Source: JAIOQJ01 sp963718635 (GTDB lineage: Bacteria > Planctomycetota > Planctomycetia > Gemmatales > Gemmataceae). Taken from it: a DNA stretch of 64,000 bases. Made by a program: the position numbers and the translations under genes. Shown piece by piece: positions 27,402 through 37,039 of the stretch. The notes below the pieces were generated by a model. It made no database searches and was not told the origin of the DNA. It saw only the letters and a program-made list of their open reading frames with translations. The stretch lies in contig OY970367.1 in the NCBI GenBank assembly GCA_963718635.1, positions 558,001 through 622,000 on the forward strand, in the 5' to 3' direction. Numbering within the stretch: the stretch's first letter is position 1; every line of letters begins with the position of its first letter.

Positions 27402-27721
27402 GCGAACTCCCCCGGAATGTACGTCGCCATCCCGTCTCGCTAAAGAGCGAGTGTGACAGTTTGAACGGATAATGAGGCATTCTAGCCGGCGTCAGGGAAC
27501 CGGAAAAGAGAAACTCTCTCCCGATACCATCGTATACGAGGTTGCGACAATTCGCGGAGCAAGATGCTCGCGGCGATCCATCAGTTTAGGGCGTTCAAGA
27601 TTGCATGATGTCGGTAGACCCTCGCCAGCCGGTCGAAAAAAGGGTTATTCGGGGAACAGCCATAGTAGTTTACAGGTTTGACCGTCCATTCGTCCAGTCG
27701 GATTTCTTCGAACTCTGCACT
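27402..27721. other. 320-nt gap between nusA and infB
   Basis: No gene seen. In particular no YlxR/RNA-binding ORF, which often lies between nusA and infB, is evident on the minus strand. It presumably contains the infB leader. Confidence 0.5.
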
Positions 27722-29275
27722 TTATGACGAATGAGGTTGCTCTTCACCCGCGGGTGTCTCCCCGCCATGGGGGTGGTGATGGTGTTCATCGGCAATGGCA
27801 GTTTCAGTTGGATCAACGGCTTCGTCGGGCGCATCGGCGTCGAGTTCAGCGCCGACCGTTTGGTGATTTTCGATGACCGCGTCTGCCGTCGCTTCATCAG
27901 ATACAGGTGCGGCGTCATCCGAAGCGAACAGACCTGAAAAACCACCCACCGGTTCAGTCTCATTCGCTTCAACGAGCATGGGCTCGGGGTCGTCGGGCAA
28001 CGCGCCCTCATCCGGCTGCGTTTCACCTTCCGGAAGCCCTCCGCCTTCAGTCGTTTCGCCTGTCTCTTCAACAGCGGCCTGTTCGTATTCGGGCTCGCCA
28101 TCGCGCTCGATTTTCTCAGCCATCTCTTCGGCATAGAGAATCATTTCGTCGGCTTGTTCCTCGTTCACTCCGGCCATCTCCGCCAACATCGACGGTTCGA
28201 GGAAAGTGATGTCCGTAAAGGAAAGAAAACCTTCGGTAATGAAGAATTCGACTAATTCAGGAGACGCATACGGGATCGAGCTGAACCAGCGTTCGGCCTT
28301 TTCGACGCTTTCGCCCAGTTCCTCGTGGGTCATGATTTCAATGTCCCAGCCCACGAGCTTGCTCGCCAGCCGGACGTTTTGTCCACGCCGTCCGATCGCC
28401 AGCGACAGTTGATCTTCCGCAACGAGAACGACCGCTCGCCCGAGCGTCGTGTAGAGCATCACTTCGCTAATTTCGGCCGGCTGCAGCGCATTCGGGATCA
28501 TCACTTGCATGGAGTCGTTCCAGCGCACGATGTCGATGCGTTCGCCGTTGAGTTCGTCGATGACGTTCTTGATCCGGCTGCCGCGGACGCCCACACAAGC
28601 GCCGACGCAATCAACCTTCATATCGATCGAGCTGACGGCCACCTTGCTGCGATAACCCGCTTCACGCGCAACTGCTTTAATCTCGATCGTTCGATCGGCG
28701 ACCTCGGGAATTTCCTGCTCGAACAGTGAGCGAACGAAATCGGGATGACAACGGGAGAGAACGATCTTCACGCGATGCCCATTACGGCGGACGTCCATCA
28801 CGACGGCCTTCACGCGATCGTTCACGTGCGGAGATTCGCCCGGTATCTGCTCGGAACGTGGCAACAATGATTCGATACTGTTGCCCGCGTTCTTGCCTTC
28901 CTTGCTGATGGTGACAATCGCGGTTCCGGCATCGACGCGCTGCACGGTGCCAGTGACCATTTCCCCTTTTTTCGCCTGAAACTCGGTGAACACCCCATCG
29001 CTTTCCGCTTCGCGGATCTTCTGGATCATCACCTGTTTGGCCGACTGGGCGGCAATGCGGCCGAGCAACTCCGGGTCTATCAGCTGATCGCCTTTTTGTG
29101 CGATAATCTGCCCCGAAACACGGTCGATATAGACAATGACATCTTCGTCCTCGCCCGCGTTCCGCTGGGCGGCCAGTTGCAAGGCCGATTCGATGCCGGT
29201 GAAGATCACCTCTTTTTGGATGTTCTTCTCGCGGTGCATGACATCGACAATTCGCAGAAGTTCCGGGCCATTCAT
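27722..29275 (-). CDS. nusA: transcription termination/antitermination factor NusA
   Basis: A 517-residue NusA with an N-terminal RNAP-binding domain (residues 1-~125), an S1 domain (~135-200: GEMVTGTVQRVDAGTAIV...VKAVVMDVRRNG) and KH domains (RVSSIDMKVDCVGACVGVRGSRI and AIGRRGQNVRLASKLVGWDIEI). A helix-hairpin-helix-like stretch (~350-410: ILLAEMAGVNEEQADEMI) follows. The C-terminal ~100 residues are an acidic, low-complexity tail ending in a His-rich segment (HHHHPHGG). rimP, the usual upstream neighbour, is absent. Divergent from the DUF4058 gene. Confidence 0.95.
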   Translation of the reverse strand: MNGPELLRIVDVMHREKNIQKEVIFTGIESALQLAAQRNAGEDEDVIVYIDRVSGQIIAQKGDQLIDPELLGRIAAQSAKQVMIQKIREAESDGVFTEFQAKKGEMVTGTVQRVDAGTAIVTISKEGKNAGNSIESLLPRSEQIPGESPHVNDRVKAVVMDVRRNGHRVKIVLSRCHPDFVRSLFEQEIPEVADRTIEIKAVAREAGYRSKVAVSSIDMKVDCVGACVGVRGSRIKNVIDELNGERIDIVRWNDSMQVMIPNALQPAEISEVMLYTTLGRAVVLVAEDQLSLAIGRRGQNVRLASKLVGWDIEIMTHEELGESVEKAERWFSSIPYASPELVEFFITEGFLSFTDITFLEPSMLAEMAGVNEEQADEMILYAEEMAEKIERDGEPEYEQAAVEETGETTEGGGLPEGETQPDEGALPDDPEPMLVEANETEPVGGFSGLFASDDAAPVSDEATADAVIENHQTVGAELDADAPDEAVDPTETAIADEHHHHPHGGETPAGEEQPHSS

Positions 29276-29645
29276 CGCGTATGCTCTCGTAACCAGTTAA
29301 TCAACGCGCCAGAGAAATCCATCCGTACAACCCGCTTCAAGTTTTTAAGCAAACCCGATTGCTACGTCCGTTAAACAAAAACAGACCGATCGGCGGCCCG
29401 GTTCAGCGCCGCTTTTCGTACCATTTCGGATTCGAAAACAGGCGCTTCCCTCGAGCCCCCAGACGCGGTCGGCCTTGGCCTACGCCTCGTTCGGGTAATG
29501 GGATGCTTTGTTATTGTGATAACCGGGTGCCCTGTCAGCAAGTGCAGGCGTTCAGATAATTGCGGATGGCGTTAAAACTTGTTGTGTTGAATGGGCGGCC
29601 AATCAGATACAATTGGAATTGATGAACCTCTGAGTGGAGCAGCGA
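29276..29645. other. 370-nt divergent gap, nusA / DUF4058
   Basis: Holds the nusA leader and probably divergent promoters. No RNA gene, ORF or palindrome family was recognised. Confidence 0.45.
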
Positions 29646-30422
29646 ATGCCATCCCCATTCCCGGGTATGAACCCATACCTAGAACAGAGCGACGCCTGGA
29701 CCGACTTCCACGATAATTTCATCATTCGCATTCAGGAAGTCTTAAGCAGCCAGGTTGGGCCGAATTATCTCGTCAAACTCGAAGTCCAATTGATTCTGCA
29801 TGAACGCTCGGCCGAAGAGCGTCGTTTTTTCGGCATAGCAGATGTGGCTGTCGCAGAGCCCGTGGCACGAGAAAGGCCCGGCGCGACAGTTCTATTGCCA
29901 GCGCCGATACAACTCGAGCTGCCTGCGGTCGAAATCGAAAAGCATCGATCGATTGAAGTCCGCGATCGAAAAAACCGCCGATTAGTGACTGTGATCGAGC
30001 TCTTAAGTCCTGCCAATAAAACGCCGGGAACTGATCGCGATGACTATCTGAATAAGCGGAAAAAGATTTTCGCCGGTACGACCCATCTGGTGGAAATTGA
30101 CCTGCGCCGAGGCGGCGCACGTCCCGAACCACCAAAACTGCCAATCTGCGATTATTGTGTGTTGGTCAGCCGGGCGGAAGATCGTCCGCACGTCGGGTTC
30201 TGGCCGATAGCTTTACGCGATCCGCTGCCCGACATTCCCGTTCCGTTAAACGCTCCCGACCCACCCGTCATCTTAAATTTAAAAGCAGTGTTGGACAAAA
30301 CCTACGATGCAGCCGGCTACGAAAAATATATTTATCAAGGGCAACCGGAGCCTGCACTTTCGGAAGAAGATATGGCTTGGGCAAACGAGATGATTGCCAA
30401 GATGAATTTGCTTCCCAACTAG
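29646..30422 (+). CDS. DUF4058 family protein
   Basis: A 258-residue protein that opens with the highly conserved block MPSPFPGMNPYLE...WTDFHDNFI characteristic of DUF4058, a family expanded in planctomycetes and cyanobacteria. A conserved VIELLSPANKTPG motif with acidic residues follows (~residues 115-130); by analogy with PD-(D/E)xK-type families it has been suggested to be nuclease-like, but that is not shown here. The ATG at 29646 with GGAG ~7 nt upstream is preferred over a GTG four codons earlier. Stand-alone gene. Confidence 0.88.
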   Translation: MPSPFPGMNPYLEQSDAWTDFHDNFIIRIQEVLSSQVGPNYLVKLEVQLILHERSAEERRFFGIADVAVAEPVARERPGATVLLPAPIQLELPAVEIEKHRSIEVRDRKNRRLVTVIELLSPANKTPGTDRDDYLNKRKKIFAGTTHLVEIDLRRGGARPEPPKLPICDYCVLVSRAEDRPHVGFWPIALRDPLPDIPVPLNAPDPPVILNLKAVLDKTYDAAGYEKYIYQGQPEPALSEEDMAWANEMIAKMNLLPN

Positions 30423-30589
30423 AGCCATTTGCCGACGGCTTGAAGCCTTAACACGTTCGTCACATGGATCAACGAACAGCAGTTTACAATCTCTGTTTCC
30501 GGATCAATGATCCAGCGGCGAGAACGGCCGCTCGTGCAGCAGGCGCCTCAGAGGTTCGGAATTCATAACGACCTGCCTTAAACAAGATC

Positions 30590-31543
30590 TTAGACCGTGG
30601 ACGGCGCCATTTCCTCTTCGTCAGCGGTGACAATCAATACCCCTTGAGGCGTAATGGCGAGCGTGTGCTCGACGTGAACGCTCGGCAGGCCATCTTTGGT
30701 GACCACGGTCCAATGGTCGCCAAGCGTATCGACATCCGATCGACCCATATTCAACATCGGCTCGACGGCGAGAACCAGACCCATTTCCAACCGGAAATCC
30801 GAGTCTTTCTTGAGGTCTTTGCTAAAAAGGTTGGGAACTTGTGGGTTTTCGTGCATCTCCCGGCCGATGCCATGGCCGACATATTGATCGACGAGAGTGA
30901 AGCCTTGTTTCTCGGCGTGTGTCTGCATTCGCACGGCGACTTCGGACCACCAGCGCCGCCGCGCCATCTCGGTGATGGCGATACCGAGCACCTCGTGGGC
31001 AACCCGGATCAGTCTCAACCGTTCCGCGCGAACCGTGCCAATCGGCAGCGTCACGGCGGCGTCGGCACACCAACCGTCGAACTTGCAGGCGGTATCGACC
31101 TTGAGCAGATCGCCTTCCTTCAAAATGCGATTGCCGGGAATGCCATGAACAACTTGCTCGTTGACCGACAAGCAAGTCACTGCCGGAAAAGGCGCCTTGG
31201 GGTTAGGGCCAATGTAGCCCTTGAAAAGGGGAATGGCGCCCAAGCCCGCATAAAACGCTTCCACGGCACGATTGATTTCAACCGTCTTCACCCCCGGCTT
31301 TGCCATCTCGCGGCAGATGCGCAGAGCGCGGGCCACCAATTTTCCCGCTTCGCGCATCATCCCAATTTCGCGGATTGATTTCAATTCGGGGGCGCGTTGA
31401 ATGCTTTGTCGAAACACAGACGATGCCTGTTCCTTGTAAGGTGAAAACGAGAGTTCATCGGCCATGTCGCCGTTGGACACGTGCGCGATATTTCGCTGAT
31501 TACTTGAACTATCCTTGATAGCCGGAATGCTAAAGAGCGACAA
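30590..31543 (-). CDS. map: methionine aminopeptidase, type I, with N-terminal extension
   Basis: Removes N-terminal Met from new proteins. Metal ligands are visible in family context: two Asp in VDTACKFDGWCADAAVT, His in GHGIGREMHENP, Glu in AVEPMLN and Glu in VEHTLAIT; the substrate-binding His is in VNEQVVHGIPG. The catalytic domain starts at about residue 50 (ELKSIREIGMMREAGKLVA). The N-terminal ~50 residues are unlike typical short MetAPs, and a shorter start (ATG at 31465) is equally possible. A 317-residue version is annotated, but the shorter one would give ~291. Confidence 0.92.
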   Translation of the reverse strand: MSLFSIPAIKDSSSNQRNIAHVSNGDMADELSFSPYKEQASSVFRQSIQRAPELKSIREIGMMREAGKLVARALRICREMAKPGVKTVEINRAVEAFYAGLGAIPLFKGYIGPNPKAPFPAVTCLSVNEQVVHGIPGNRILKEGDLLKVDTACKFDGWCADAAVTLPIGTVRAERLRLIRVAHEVLGIAITEMARRRWWSEVAVRMQTHAEKQGFTLVDQYVGHGIGREMHENPQVPNLFSKDLKKDSDFRLEMGLVLAVEPMLNMGRSDVDTLGDHWTVVTKDGLPSVHVEHTLAITPQGVLIVTADEEEMAPSTV

Positions 31544-31735
31544 GACACCATACGCGTAGCGGAAGTCGTTAGACTACTGCACTCTGGGCGAGCGCCGCTA
31601 TTCAAGGCACGGATAATCGGGCATTTTTTTCTTAGAGGTGAACGTTGTCATTGCAGCCGTCGTGGCACGTCGAGGAGCTCCCGCCTAGTTCTGAAGGCCG
31701 CTTCTGCTTCTAACACCTTTTAGTCGCAACGCACA

Positions 31736-32746
31736 TCATTGCTCGTAACGAGTGCCCGCGTTTTTATGCACGTCGGGGTCGACGGTGTATTGCACCACTC
31801 GCACTGAGCCATCGCAATACATCATATTTAAGCCACCTGAGTGAGCGCTGCCCCAGATCAAATCGTTGTTGGTTCCCTTCGTATCCTTCATAGGCGGTGA
31901 GAAGGAGCACCGCGTGGTGTCGTTATCGAAACCTACGTGCATCGTCTCATTATCGCCGGTATCGGTGCCGGTCAGATAGTTGTCGGGATTCAGATATTTT
32001 TCGCCGACCAGATAGGTGTTGCTGGTGCCGTTGCCGTTCGTCACTTCGGTGAAAGTCGTTTGACTCCGCTCATACACGACTCCGTTCCACGAAGCGGCGC
32101 TTCCCCAACTATAAGAACAGGTGAGGCATGCAGGTCCTTGATCGTGTTGATTGCTGTTCTGGTTTCCAGCGTTGGCGGCATAATCGGTACGCGCCAGTTG
32201 CGTTGGCGTGAAAGTCGGATCGCCTGCATTAACGGTAAAAACACCTCGATAGCTTTTGCCATTGGCCGGAAAGGGCCCCCCCAGTCGGCGTGAAGGACAG
32301 TTATAGAGGGTGACCGGCGTTTGCAATCGCTCTTTCATTCCATCCATCTGCTCTTGAAGGGAAGGTCGATCGTCGAGGTTATATAGGTTCTGTTGTTCGA
32401 AAAAGGGGAGCGCCGAGTAAATCCAACCCCCTGGCTGGTCGGCGCCGACACCCCGATTCGGGACGCCCGCCCAAAACCATCCCCAACCACCGGTTGGCAA
32501 ACTGCCCATCTGATCGTGACAGTTGTGCATAGCCAGGCCGAGTTGCTTCAATTTGTTCTGGCATTGGGTTCGGCTGGCGGCCTCGCGGACTTTCTGCACC
32601 GCCGGCAACAATAAGCCGATCAAGATGGCGATTATCGCTATCACCACGAGTAGTTCAATCAAAGTGAAAGCCGACCTGCGAAATTGGGGGCTTCTCGCCA
32701 GCGCAATATCAAACACGGCAAACCCCCAAGCGGAGACGACGATCAT
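31736..32746 (-). CDS. DUF1559 prepilin-like protein
   Basis: A 336-residue DUF1559 protein. The prepilin-type N-terminus (RRSAFTLIELLVVIAIIAIL, ~residues 24-43) is followed by the family block LLPAVQKVREAASRTQC. The C-terminal SAHSGGLNMMYCDGSVR is the typical H-x-G-G-x-N-x-x-x-x-DGSVR end motif, complete here, in contrast to the first DUF1559 gene of this window. Role: pseudopilin-like, function undetermined. The leader basic stretch (ARSPQFRRS) precedes the hydrophobic helix, so it would be processed or membrane-anchored. Confidence 0.93.
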   Translation of the reverse strand: MIVVSAWGFAVFDIALARSPQFRRSAFTLIELLVVIAIIAILIGLLLPAVQKVREAASRTQCQNKLKQLGLAMHNCHDQMGSLPTGGWGWFWAGVPNRGVGADQPGGWIYSALPFFEQQNLYNLDDRPSLQEQMDGMKERLQTPVTLYNCPSRRLGGPFPANGKSYRGVFTVNAGDPTFTPTQLARTDYAANAGNQNSNQHDQGPACLTCSYSWGSAASWNGVVYERSQTTFTEVTNGNGTSNTYLVGEKYLNPDNYLTGTDTGDNETMHVGFDNDTTRCSFSPPMKDTKGTNNDLIWGSAHSGGLNMMYCDGSVRVVQYTVDPDVHKNAGTRYEQ

Positions 32747-33043
32747 AACCCGGCTTGCTTAGCCGGGAAAATGAGTAATAAATTCGTTAAGAATCGATTA
32801 AGACGTTATGTTTTGAATCATATCTCGTTTCCAGGCTTTAGTAAACAAAAAGTTGTCAAGCTGCGTCGGTATTGTGCCGAAAAAGCGACGGACCGGCCCA
32901 AAAGCGTTAAGAATTGAAGTTTCGACGAGGAACTTCGAATTCTCTACGCAGTACCTGTTGCGAAACCTCAGACGCTTTCTACAATACCGAACTCTGAGAA
33001 TCGGCTTTCTTTGTAGCAGGGCCCCGGCCGGAAAGGCTCGACG

Positions 33044-33247
33044 ATGGAAAAGTGGATGTGCATCGGCTCGCTAAGCGTTGCGGTCATCTTCTTTTTGCTG
33101 TTCCTCGCCGATTTCATTGTCGGCTTCCCTTTCAGCAACAGCACACCCGGTTACGATTCCCCTTTCATGCTCGTCGATCTTGGCGGCATTCTCAGCTCGG
33201 CAATCATCGCTTACCTCGGCTGGAATGCTTATCGCGATGTCAAGTGA
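33044..33247 (+). CDS. small two-helix membrane protein
   Basis: 67 residues with a hydrophobic helix at about 6-28 (CIGSLSVAVIFFLLFLADFIVG) and a second near 44-62 (FMLVDLGGILSSAIIAYLG). The ATG is preceded by a weak GACG. There is no recognised family. The similar small proteins I recall from planctomycete genomes have no assigned role. It is transcribed toward the cobA-hemD gene. Confidence 0.6.
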   Translation: MEKWMCIGSLSVAVIFFLLFLADFIVGFPFSNSTPGYDSPFMLVDLGGILSSAIIAYLGWNAYRDVK

Positions 33248-33264
33248 TCCGATGCTTCGGAAGC

Positions 33265-34809
33265 CTAGAGCGCTTGCAATCGGTCTTGAGCATGTTGCAG
33301 TTCCAGCAGGGCCGCAATGATCGCATCGCCGGTCGGAATCAATGTTTCGGCTGCCACCGGTACATTTTCGCTGTTTAAAACTTCGCTCGTTCGCCGACTG
33401 TTTGTCACGAATCGCAGCTCGCCTCGTCTAGCCCGATTGCGGATGGTTTCGTCGCAGCCTGAAAGAAAGGCTCTCGCAATGTTCGGGCTGGTAAAAGTGA
33501 CGAAATCAATCTCGCCGCGGCGCAGCAAGTCAAAAATAGGCGAAGCGCTATCTACCGAATCAGCCTGAATGTAAACGGTCAAGCGCTCGACATGCGCCAA
33601 CGTCAAAAGCTTCTCGAAGAGCAGCGATCTGCCACGATCCGCCTGGGCAATCAGAACGCGCTGTCCAGCAACTCGGGTTTTTATCTCCTCAAAAAGCGAT
33701 TCCGAGTTCATGGCATCCGAGGTTAAATCAGGCGTCAGATAATAATCGCGTAATTTGGCTGCTGTTGCCGTGCCAATCGCTGCAAGCTTCACAGCGCCTA
33801 GGACTCGCGCGTCGAGGCCGCGCTGCCGGAGTCTTTTCAGAAAACTCTGCACGCCGTTGGCGCTGGTAAATGCCAGCCAATCGTACGCGCCTGATTGCAA
33901 GCGATCTTGAGCAGCGTCGACCTCGATCCAGTCGGCAGGCTCCCGTATTTCCACGGTTGGCAGCAGGTAAGGTATGGCGCCGAGCAACTCCAATTGGTGG
34001 AGCATTTCGATTGCCTGCTGTTGCGGCCGAGTGATGAGAACCCGCTGCCCGAGCAGCGGCCTGCTTTCGAACCAGGATAGAGCCGGCTTCAAACCCACGA
34101 CATCGCCGATGATCACCAGCGCCGGCGTCGTCAATCCCGCGGCGCGCACGGCATCATCAAGGCTCTCCAGCTTCTCGGCAACCGATATCTGTTCGCCACG
34201 AGAGGCATGTGAAACGGCAATGGCCGGGGTACTAGCCGATTTGCCGTGGGCGACGAGCTCTGCAATGATCGAGCTAAGCCGCGAGAACCCCATGTAGATG
34301 ACAATGGTCCCAGGAAAGGCTGCTATCGCTTTCCAATCGATGCGGGACGAAGGCTTGCCCGGTTGTTCATGTCCGGTGATAAAAGCGACGGCACTGGAAA
34401 CGGTGCGATGCGTAAGAGGTATTTCGAGGTAGGAGCCGGCAGCCAGGGCCGCGGTGACACCCGGCACAATTTCGAAAGACACGCCGGCGGCTCGAAGCGC
34501 TTCGGCCTCTTCACCACCCCGGCCGAAGATAAGGGGATCGCCTCCCTTTAATCGCACGACGGTTTTGCCCTGGCGTGCTTCTTCAATCATCCGCACATGT
34601 ATATGCGGCCAACGGTCGGGATGGCAGTTCGCTAAATCGCGTACACATACCAACTCGGCGCCTTCGCGAACATGGCTAAGGATTCTGGGTGAAACGAGTT
34701 GATCGTAGAGCACGAAATCGGCGAGGGCCAGACACTCCTGCCCTCGCAAGGTCAACAGACCCGGATCGCCCGGGCCGGCGCCGACCAGATAAACATTTGG
34801 CTTCTGCAT
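33265..34809 (-). CDS. cobA-hemD: fused uroporphyrinogen-III C-methyltransferase / uroporphyrinogen-III synthase
   Basis: A 514-residue bifunctional enzyme for tetrapyrrole synthesis. Residues ~1-245 are the SAM-dependent methyltransferase (VYLVGAGPGDPGLLTLRG, VRLKGGDPLIFGRGGEE, GTIVIYMG) that makes precorrin-2. Residues ~250-510 are HemD (GQRVLITRPQQQAIEMLHQL, YDWLAFTSANGVQSFL, ATNS-like VTNSRRTSEVL). It therefore both closes the uroporphyrinogen-III ring and methylates it toward siroheme, the cofactor of the sulfite reductase encoded at 0.5-2.2 kb. Monocistronic in this window; the CysG-type dehydrogenase/ferrochelatase is not adjacent. Confidence 0.92.
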   Translation of the reverse strand: MQKPNVYLVGAGPGDPGLLTLRGQECLALADFVLYDQLVSPRILSHVREGAELVCVRDLANCHPDRWPHIHVRMIEEARQGKTVVRLKGGDPLIFGRGGEEAEALRAAGVSFEIVPGVTAALAAGSYLEIPLTHRTVSSAVAFITGHEQPGKPSSRIDWKAIAAFPGTIVIYMGFSRLSSIIAELVAHGKSASTPAIAVSHASRGEQISVAEKLESLDDAVRAAGLTTPALVIIGDVVGLKPALSWFESRPLLGQRVLITRPQQQAIEMLHQLELLGAIPYLLPTVEIREPADWIEVDAAQDRLQSGAYDWLAFTSANGVQSFLKRLRQRGLDARVLGAVKLAAIGTATAAKLRDYYLTPDLTSDAMNSESLFEEIKTRVAGQRVLIAQADRGRSLLFEKLLTLAHVERLTVYIQADSVDSASPIFDLLRRGEIDFVTFTSPNIARAFLSGCDETIRNRARRGELRFVTNSRRTSEVLNSENVPVAAETLIPTGDAIIAALLELQHAQDRLQAL

Positions 34810-34908
34810 TATTTTCAGGAAGAGCCGCTTGCGGAGCTTGGATATAAAGGATTGTTTGCCTCAAGTGAACTTGGTGGGCGAGCATCAGCCCGTAATCTCG
34901 GGCGTTGT

Positions 34909-35475
34909 TTAACGGCTGCGAGAAACGCGCTTGCCCTTGCCATAACCGTTTGCCCTCGCCTTCGAGAGTAAAACGCGATGCGTGAAAACTGACATGAAAG
35001 GGATCTCGAGCACTCGCCCGTCGCTTAAAAGAACTCGATGCACGAAAATGCCTCGATCACCTGTTAGCATATCGACCTCGTCATAAAGCCAGTGGACTCG
35101 TTGCTTTGAGAACGGCCAGTCGGGCGCCGGGGACTGTTCCCGAACGCGATCCGAGAGGACATAGATAATCGAAAGAATCTCATCTTCGCGTCTGACCGAG
35201 ACAACTCCCATAGCCGACCAGAAAGGAAACGTCCCAAATACCTCGACCGGTAGTGAATTTGCCGGCTCCACCACTTCTTCAAAGCCAAGCAACTCCGCAT
35301 CGTGCATACAAAGATTCGCTAGCTTCCAGACTTGAGAAGACATTCGGCTTCGGATACCTTCGAGATGGCTACGATAGTCGGAAATTGCACTTTCCCAGGC
35401 TGCATCGGCTGCATCCGCTTCGACCTCATCTGCAGCGTTAAAACGCAAATAGAGTTCGGGACTGAAGAAACGCAT
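34909..35475 (-). CDS. conserved protein of unknown function (FSKQRVHWLYDEVD family)
   Basis: 188 residues from the ATG at 35475; an alternative ATG at 35511 would overlap the upstream gene by 29 nt. Conserved-looking parts are MRFFSPELYLRFN at the start, an Asp/Glu/Ala-rich helix, PFSKQRVHWLYDEVDML and a C-terminal HRVLLSDGRVLEIPFMSV. I recall similar proteins scattered in other bacteria, without function. It lies directly downstream of the small toxin-like gene, so an immunity role is conceivable but unsupported beyond position. Confidence 0.65.
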   Translation of the reverse strand: MRFFSPELYLRFNAADEVEADAADAAWESAISDYRSHLEGIRSRMSSQVWKLANLCMHDAELLGFEEVVEPANSLPVEVFGTFPFWSAMGVVSVRREDEILSIIYVLSDRVREQSPAPDWPFSKQRVHWLYDEVDMLTGDRGIFVHRVLLSDGRVLEIPFMSVFTHRVLLSKARANGYGKGKRVSRSR

Positions 35476-35482
35476 TATTTGT

Positions 35483-35818
35483 TCAGAGCGCTTTGCGGTT
35501 GGGAGTTTCATAAAAAGTATGCCCTGCCGGCGGCCTGGGATCGGGCTGGTAATGCGGCAGCGCATTAGCTCCCGCGCTTGCGTGGGGAGGGCACCGTTTC
35601 GCACTCCCGTTAGCGTTGCGCTCGATTGAACCTGCCAGCATTCTGTTAGCAGAAAGGTTCGCGCCGCAAATCACGACATCCTGCCCAATCTTCCTTCTAG
35701 CCACTGCACGCGCTTGGGTGAGTGGTTGCCCTTTGTGGACCGACCCGTTGCCGCCAAGTGTAGCCTCGTAAATTTCAGGAAGCAATGGCACAGCTTGGCT
35801 AAGGATACTCTTTGCCAT
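35483..35818 (-). CDS. small protein resembling a polymorphic-toxin C-terminal domain
   Basis: 111 residues. The C-terminal half is rich in conserved small-toxin style motifs: SAGANALPHYQPDPRPPAGH followed by TFYETPNRKAL, with a His-Pro-His/Gly pattern like nuclease-type toxin ends. The N-terminal half has QPLTQARAVARRKIGQDVVIC and GANLSANRMLA, again reminiscent of polymorphic toxin tips. A full Rhs or secretion module is absent. The gene is followed 8 nt later by the 34909-35475 gene. This assignment is a similarity impression and may be wrong; a non-toxin role is equally possible. Confidence 0.5.
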   Translation of the reverse strand: MAKSILSQAVPLLPEIYEATLGGNGSVHKGQPLTQARAVARRKIGQDVVICGANLSANRMLAGSIERNANGSAKRCPPHASAGANALPHYQPDPRPPAGHTFYETPNRKAL

Positions 35819-35889
35819 TGATTCCGGGCCTTAGCTTACTGACAATTCGCTCACAGCCTTTGCGGCTATCTGGCAGTCGCTGCCATTAA

Positions 35890-37039
35890 TTATATCGCCA
35901 CTTCCTCATCCCGCGCGCCTTCCTCGCTCTCGTGCATTCCCGAGCCAGGCGCAGGCAGCCATTTGCATAAAAGAATGCCCATCATATAGAGGCCGAACAT
36001 GGGGATGAACAGCGCCAGCATCGTCACTGCATCGGGAGTGGGCGTCACCACCGCCGAGAATACGGCGAGCACCATGATCGCATAGCGCCATTTCGACAGG
36101 TACGCTTGCCAACTGAAGACGCCGAGCCGATTCAGAAAGAGCATGACCAGTGGCGTTTGAAACGAAAGGCCAAAGACGAGCGGTAGGATGAGCGCCAGGC
36201 TGAGCCATTCGCTCAACCGAATGTCAGGGTCGACGCCGAGCCAGTCGTTAAACGCCAATAAGGCCTTGACCGAGCCGGGAAGCACGACCACAAAGCACAA
36301 GAACACGCCTGCCAGAAACAGGCCGATGCTGAAGGGCAGATAGACGTGAATATAGCGTCTTTCATGCGGGTAAAGCCCGGCGCCGACAAACGCCCAAAAC
36401 TGGTAGAAAATGATCGGGCTGGCCAGCACGACGCCACACATCAACGTTACTTTGAAATAAATCATGAACGTTTCTTGGACGCTCAAGGCTGTCAGTTGAT
36501 TGCGCTTGCCAACGCGTTCTTGCGCCAATCGCTGGCCGAGTACGAATTCGATCGGGTGTATCTTAGCGCCCACGGTAGCAAAGCCTTCTTCTCCCGCCTC
36601 GTAAGCTTTGCGCAAATCTTCCCGGCTGAGTTCAATGCGGACCGGAGTTGCTTCGTCGAGTTCGACGCTGCTCCCGCTGCGGCTGCGCGCAATCTCTCAG
36701 GAATTTTTTCTTGTCGTCATCTCGCCTTTCGCGCTCTTCGGAAGTGGTCGCCTTCGGCAGATTCTCTTCCTTCGCCTTCCAGGCGCGCTCGTCGTAGAAG
36801 TTGTTCATCTGGTCTTCGACGGGTGATTTGATGATGTCTAGAACCGGCTTGCCGACGCCGAATTCTTTCCAACCCATTGTCGAGCCGATGCCATCCAGGA
36901 TGAAAGCGACCACCAGGCAAAAGAGCAATCCCTTCAGTGCATTCCACATCCGCGTGCGCAGTTCGTCGAGATGATCCCCGAAACTCATGCGCGTGTCGGC
37001 AAAGATGTCCTCGGAATAGTCGTGTGTACGGGAGATCAT
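35890..37039 (-). CDS. tatC: Sec-independent (Tat) translocase subunit TatC, long first periplasmic loop (frame interrupted)
   Basis: About 382 residues. The N-terminal block MSFGDHLDELRTRMWNALKG and first membrane helix are in one frame; helices II-VI (FMIYFKVTLMCGVVLASP, YPHERRYIHVYLPFSIGLF, PLVFGLSFQTPLVM, TPTPDAVTMLALFIPMFGLYM) in another. The join at 36691-36700 is an AGAG run that seems to have lost two bases (expected CTGAGAGAGATT, seen CTGAGAGATT). Between helix I and II lies an insert of over 100 residues rich in charged amino acids, making this first periplasmic loop much longer than E. coli TatC. TatA/TatB are not in the window. Confidence 0.9.

Noticed and set aside
36492..36692. 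Separate small minus-strand ORF near tatC
   Set aside because: It is the third frame across the tatC insert; joining the other two frames gives a continuous TatC.
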